Assembly (NCBI GenBank): GCA_026545225.1
Contig: CM048852.1
Span: forward strand, 57,729,146 to 57,793,145
Length of the DNA: 64,000 nucleotides
From: Cornus controversa
Taxonomy: Eukaryota; Streptophyta; Magnoliopsida; Cornales; Cornaceae
Direction of reading: 5' to 3'
This document shows, one piece after another, positions 59,622 through 64,000 of this stretch (position 1 is the first letter of the stretch; every line of letters begins with the position of its first letter). The position numbers and the translations under genes are program-made. The notes under the pieces were generated by a model. The model was not told where the DNA came from. It was given only the letters and a program-made list of their open reading frames with translations, and did no database searches.

Positions 59622-61033
59622 CAAGGGTGTAGACAAAAAATTTGTACAAGTGGGTACAAACGCAAAAGTTCGGGTCATAATTTATTTTTTATAAAATTAA
59701 GTGGATACATCACTCGAAATTTAATACGTCATCTCAGTTTTAATCCCCCAAAAAATTATATTTGCTATATGTAAAAAATAAATTATAGAATTAAGTGGGT
59801 ACATTTGTGACATATAAATTTGTAATTGGCATATTTCGGTGATCAAAACCTGAATGATCGAGTTGTAAGTTTCATGATATTTTATGTAACCAATCATCGA
59901 CATCTTCGAGCTGACACTCAAGTGCATGGAAGCTGACAAATCAGTATGAACACCATATAGTACAGGTAAGTATGGTGAGGACATTCTGCACTTTGTAATT
60001 CCGAGCCTATTTTGAAAAATCAGGGTTTAAATGAAAATTTTAGGGTTTTTCAAAGTAGGACCGGTCCCCAATATTTAGGACCTGTCCAACTTTTCTCGGC
60101 AAATTAGTTTCTGCAGATTTTCAAAAAGTTCCACCGGTCCTATTTATTTGGCACCGGTCCCACTTAGCCTGTTCCAAATAGGAAATAGTTTTTGACGGAA
60201 ATTCTGATTCCTATTGGGTTTGAAACTTCTAGGAAAGTTCTATTTTGGTATTCAATTTCTTTTCCAAGTAGAATTAGGACTTCCTTGCCTATATATATGT
60301 ATTCATATTTTCTCTACAAAAAGAGCCCTGAAAAATTAATATTTTAGAGAGAAAGAAAGTATATACAGTATAATTAGGGTTATATATTTTTAAGAACACA
60401 CATCCATACTACACGAGTGATTTTTAGGATGGTGTTCTACTTCTGATTAGCTGCTCAGAGACTGCATCAAATCTATTTGCTGACCAGAACATTGGATTGA
60501 AGGTTCTTCGCTTGCTTACTTGCTGAGGAAGAAAGGTGACCAGATTGCACTACGAATGGAACAAAATACTTGCTGAGTATTTTGGTTCTTCCAGCAACCT
60601 TTCTGCAAGGGTGGTGACGTTAGCCGGAAGTCTGCAGCAGTTGGACGTGTTGTCGCAATCATAAGCCTGAGGTGTTCCGCATCAGATCCTTGACAGAGTG
60701 AAGAGGGGTGTGAGACTGAGACAGAGTCTGTTGTACTTTGCTTCATCATAGTGAATTGGTTCCCTGAGGCTTGCCGCCTCCCTCCGTGGTTTTTCCCGCC
60801 TTGGGTTTCCACGTATATCTGGTGCATTCTTTTCTTTTCTTGCACTTTATTTATTTGCTTGCTTTAATTGTTTAATTAATTGGACTTAAAATTGAATTAA
60901 TTAAAAATTAAGCAAACGAGCAAGTGATCCTATTCACCCCCCCTCTAGGTTCTAAAATACTTTTCGCAACCGCTTTCGCACCGCGCAACTCACAACATTA
61001 GTACCTACTAGTGCCCATGTAGCTACGCCCCTG
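59622..61033. mobile_element. hAT MITE carrying a solo LTR
   Basis: Left end CAAGGGTGTAGAC, right end the inverse of CAGGGGCGTAGCTAC. Flanked by TTCTAGAG (59614-59621) and TTCTAGAC (61034-61041), 8 bp with one mismatch. CAGGG ends and 8-bp duplications are hAT hallmarks. Without the LTR insertion (59806-60994 plus one copy of ACATT) the element would be about 220 bp. Relics of the same family lie at 2731-3180. Confidence 0.82.
59806..60994 (+). mobile_element. Solo LTR, Ty1/copia (Sire-like), 1,189 bp
   Basis: Begins TGTGACATATAAATTTG and ends GCGCAACTCACA, flanked by perfect ACATT (59801-59805 and 60995-60999). A 5-bp duplication with TG...CA ends shows integrase-mediated insertion followed by LTR-LTR recombination. 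A TATA-rich promoter-like stretch (CCTATATATATG, about 60288) precedes the CACCCCCCCTCTAGGTTC terminal motif. It is homologous to the minus-strand copies in the 4,364-bp units. Confidence 0.9.
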
Positions 61034-61718
61034 TTCTAGACTGAGTTGTAAAAGAGAGAGAGATGCATTAATGAAGAGAGAGAAGATGATTTTAATAATA
61101 AATGGGAATAGAATGATCATTCCATAACTCAAGAAGTGGAATGATTTTGTTGAAATAAGCATTTCAAGGGAATGATCATTTCATTTCTAATGTAGCATAA
61201 CAAACGAGAGAAATAGAATCAAACTAGTCCTAAATGTCCTTATACACTGGACTACAAGAGAGTCCTAAACAGCATCCAATGCCCGCAAGAGAAAAAACGG
61301 GTCTAATGGAGAGAGATTGATCTTAGAGAGAGAAAGAGAATAATAGACTTTTGTAAACAAGGTTCATGTGGAAATATAAGCTAACTGAGAAATTAATCTG
61401 AGAGAGAGAGAGAATAATAGACTTTTCTATTTCACACTATAAAAGGATGAATCCAGTAGGAATATATAATGTTCTCAAGAACACAAAATAAGAAAAGCAA
61501 CAATTTATGAAAAAAAATAATTATGCTCCTAATTAAGGAATAACTAATCCTTAGTTGTACTCACGAAAATGTTCATAGAGCTTTAATTTTTTTTTTTTTT
61601 TTGAAATGCATGTTCGTAGAGTATTTTGGATCACACACACCAAGCATAAAGTACAAAAAGCGAACAATATCTACCCACCTCCCTCTAGGTCTAGTCTAGT
61701 ATTCTTCAGCATAATCTG
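61034..61718 (+). repeat. Probable degraded 5' LTR of a Ty1/copia element
   Basis: The right part ends CCACCTCCCTCTAGGTCTAG...AATCTG directly before a primer-binding site, parallel to the CTCTAGG motif of the solo LTR. A TATA-like CACTATAAAAGGATG occurs near 61435. Two similar GAGAGAGAGAATAATAGACTTTT segments (about 61328 and 61400) form an internal repeat. The left border is not clear; the first about 170 bp (to about 61205) belong to the GGAATG-type element. Confidence 0.5.
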
Positions 61719-61732
61719 TGGTATCAGAGCCT
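61719..61732 (+). promoter_or_regulatory. Primer-binding site (initiator Met tRNA)
   Basis: TGGTATCAGAGCCT is complementary to the 3' end of initiator methionine tRNA, the usual primer of plant copia elements. It lies between the LTR-like sequence and the gag relic. Confidence 0.85.
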
Positions 61733-61798
61733 TGGTTAACCATCACTACCTCAATTGATATAATCAGGGCAAGGTTACTCTACATATACAGTTAGATC

Positions 61799-62918
61799 AT
61801 GAACACATTTAAGAAAGGTAGTTCGATAACTAGAACTATTTTGTATTATGGAACAAAATATACATACTAGAAAGCTAGGATGACAGCTAGATGAAAAGAT
61901 ACAAATTATCGCAGAAAACAGAAAGACCCCTTGAAGTGAACAAGTATTTCAAAACCTAGAGCTGAACACTTCAAAAATGATTCAAGCAAGTGTAACTTGA
62001 ATTTTAAAGAACTTAAATGTGATATTTAGTGTTGTCACACCTCGAGAGTTCTCTAAAATATCTAGCCATTGCATCTAAAAAAGCATGCACAATTTTGGAA
62101 ACTACATATGAGGATGCTTTAGGAGTAAAATTCTCTAAAACTCAAGTACTAAAAACAAAGTTCAGACTCTCATTATAATGGATGGAAATGAAACCTTTAA
62201 TTAATCTATCGTAAGATGACATGGTGAATAGCAGCTATGACATAACAAAAAAGATTTCAGAGAGCAAAGTCGTTATAAAAAGTTGACTATCTCTTCCAGT
62301 AGATTTCAACCTAAGATGAGTCCGTTGAATAAAGAAAAACATAGGTGAAGTCATGGTTGAAGGATCAGCTGGTTTTCTACAAACTTATTAATCTAACTTC
62401 ACCCAACCTAAGAAAATAAAAGCATTGCTAAAGACAATAAAAGAAGATCATGAACATTTGAAAGTGGCTCTAATGAAGATGAAATTGCTACTCTCCAAAA
62501 GAAAGTTTAGGAGTTCCCTTAAGAAAAAGAAAAACTACAAGAATTCAGAATGGAAGATCATCAAAATTAAAGAGGTTTTCGTTTAAAAGGAATATTTTTT
62601 ATGATCAATCAAATGAAGTTAAATGCTGGAATTGTATTGAAAAAGGTAATGTCTCAAATGAATGTCCAAAAAAAGAGCATGAATAAGAAAGGTAAATCTG
62701 AAGCTCCGGCAGCTAACTTTTCTAGTTTTTCTGATTGTGATAATGATTTTTTTTCTTGTGATGAGATTGATCCCCAAGCTGCTTTTGTTGCAATTTCTGG
62801 TACTTCTAATATGGTTATAGATGAATCCCATTCATATACTTTGAGTGATTCTGATGATTCTTTTAGTGATGATGATAATGTGATTGCAAGAATGAAATTA
62901 ATCTTAGATTACTTCTAA
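61799..62918 (+). pseudogene. Ty1/copia gag relic
   Basis: From ATG 61799 the text gives TILYYGTKYTY, stop, KARMTAR, the usual start of copia gag with the Trp codon changed to TAG. Later blocks (ILETTYEDA, MDGNETF, KISESKVV, SAGFLQTY) appear in changing frames. The nucleocapsid zinc knuckle reads CWNCIEKGNVSNEC (about 62622-62663), where the zinc-binding His is replaced by Asn. An open tail follows with FSSFSDCDNDFFSCDE. Many stops make it non-functional. The tail is cut by the hAT-like element at 62936; no pol follows in the window. Confidence 0.82.
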
Positions 62919-62935
62919 TGCACCGGTAGGAGAGA

Positions 62936-63630
62936 CTTATGAAACACAAATACTTATATAAGGGAGACGTACACATAGCGTGTCCATGTTGGATATCGAC
63001 AATCCTTGTCACAAATACATGTCCGATACTTCCTAAATTTATCCATAAATTCTTTTTATTTCTAACACATATCATATACTTCTCAGATACTTCGGTCATG
63101 TATTCGATACTTCTCTGAAACAAGTCTTAAACACTAAAATGTAACTTTAGAAATAAAATATCATAGTATTATTATAAGAAAAGGTTAAGAGTTTCTTCAA
63201 AAGTGAAGTATCAAAGACCAATTGGTCAAGTGGCATATAGGCCCTGGCTCCCTAAAGGGAGGTCCAGGGTTCGAGTCTCAGTGGAGGCAGTGTGCGTGTG
63301 TGATTCTACTTACCTGATCAAAATAAATAAATAAATAAATAAGTCATATACCATGACTAATTAAGTCCAAAATTTATCCATGCAATATAACTCTCGACTC
63401 TCAGCTTATTTGTCATAAATAATGTTTGTAACAATATATATAACATGAAAAAAAATTATTATTATTTAAATTTATCAATAGATATGTATATTATTTTTTA
63501 TACATACCTACATTAATATTATATATATTACCTCGTCCTTGCCGTAACCTTATCTTATTTTTATGAATTTGTCGATCGTATTGCCTTACCCATATTGTAT
63601 TGTGCTCGTATCTATGTCTATGCTTCATAG
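62936..63630. mobile_element. hAT-like element, second copy of the 51836 family, interrupted by a SINE
   Basis: Left end CTTATGAAACACAAATAC and inverted right end CTATGAAGCATAGACATAG correspond to the CTAGGAAGCACGGATAC ends of 51836-52364. Internal blocks TACTTCGGTCATGTAT and CAATATAACTCTCGACTC align in order. The copy is strongly decayed and its target duplication is not clear. An extra segment at 63211-63345 is a SINE. Confidence 0.7.
63216..63342 (+). mobile_element. tRNA-derived SINE
   Basis: The A box-like TTGGTCAAGTGG (63222-63233) and B box GGTTCGAGTCT (63268-63278) are spaced as in an internal RNA polymerase III promoter. The 3' end is an (AAAT)n tail (about 63318-63342). The segment is absent from the related element at 51836-52364, which gives an empty-site comparison. 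It is not a functional tRNA: stems and a 3' acceptor end are lacking. Confidence 0.78.
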
Positions 63631-63664
63631 GTGAGAGTATTAAAATAAAGAAGATTAACAAGGT

Positions 63665-63830
63665 ATTGATTGCTTGGTGCACTAGTAAAAATCTTGGCCT
63701 ATCTAGCGTTAGAACACGGGTTCAAATCCTAAAAAGTAGCCATTTTGTGCAAATAATACCAAAGATTAGGTCTATATCAGTTACACTTCTCCTACACCCT
63801 TAATTAATAGGGACCACGGTGAGTTCTAGC
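63665..63830 (+). mobile_element. Au-like SINE relic
   Basis: GGTGCACTAGTAAAAATCTT, then the B-box-like CACGGGTTCAAATCCT (about 63716-63731), then GTAGCCATTTTGTGCAAA, then TTACACTTCTCCTACACCC. The order resembles the plant Au SINE family (GGTTCGAATCC, ..CAGCCTCTTTGC.., ..CATACA..ACCCTCCCC.). It is much decayed. Confidence 0.5.
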
Positions 63831-64000
63831 CCTTTTTAAGATTACCAAGAAATAAAATGAAGAGATAAAGCTACTTGAGAATATGAACTTTTTTTTTTGA
63901 CATGTAAAGTTTCTTTAAAGACGCTCGAACGGGGAGCACACCTAAGAACAAGCATAAGAAACCAATAGCCAGCTACAATTTAAGACTATCCACAAACTCC
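63831..64000. other. Window end, no gene seen
   Basis: AT-rich sequence ending in an unidentified stretch. Nothing supportable. Confidence 0.4.

Noticed and set aside
63216..63290. Possible tRNA gene with A and B boxes
   Set aside because: It lacks acceptor-stem pairing and continues into an (AAAT)n tail, so it is a SINE and not a tRNA gene.

Overview
This window is nuclear DNA from a flowering plant, most likely a eudicot. It is very AT-rich and holds (AT)n microsatellites, plant-type LTR, LINE, SINE, hAT and Mutator-like elements, an NLR (NBS-LRR) resistance-type gene, a relic of plant glutamate dehydrogenase and a relic of the plant-specific DUF4220/DUF594 family. No prokaryotic feature is present. 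Only one convincing intact gene is visible. The rest is repeats, nested transposons, duplications and gene relics.

Layout. 1-790: the end of a miniature LTR element (TRIM-like). 1346-2197: glutamate dehydrogenase pseudogene with an intron still in place. 2.7-8.1 kb: hAT-like relics, a local duplication, and a 1,177-bp Mutator-like element with a perfect 9-bp target-site duplication (TSD). 8594-20983: a roughly 4-kb direct duplication (copies A and B). A 3'-truncated Ty3/gypsy retrotransposon (12338-16889) sits between the copies, and copy B keeps the empty insertion site. 21346-24099: intronless CC-NBS-LRR gene of 917 codons with several unusual motifs. 24.3-26.5 kb: a 211-bp Mutator-like MITE and a 1.87-kb non-autonomous hAT element. 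27.5-30.3 kb: an older 1.5-kb tandem duplication.

29792-42883: three head-to-tail copies of a 4,364-bp unit, virtually identical by eye. Each carries a TIR-bounded element, a nested 1.18-kb solo LTR and two TGACGTCA palindromes. 43.0-46.4 kb: a 2.06-kb hAT element with a Mutator-like element nested in it, then a second Mutator-like element. 47.5-48.4 kb: two 181-bp MITEs of the family also seen at 19.9 and 24.3 kb. 49.2-52.4 kb: decayed LINE on the minus strand with a 529-bp hAT-like MITE inside it. 56.6-57.2 kb: DUF594 C-terminal relic. 58.3-61.0 kb: a hAT MITE, then a second hAT MITE carrying a solo LTR. 61.2-63.8 kb: decayed Ty1/copia 5' end (LTR, primer-binding site, gag) interrupted by a hAT-like element that itself contains a SINE, then a second SINE relic.

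The most notable features are layered duplication around the NLR gene, the near-perfect 4.36-kb triplication, and a coherent set of non-autonomous elements whose boundaries can be read from their target-site duplications. I found no new enzymatic system. All similarities were judged by eye; no alignment or database search was run.
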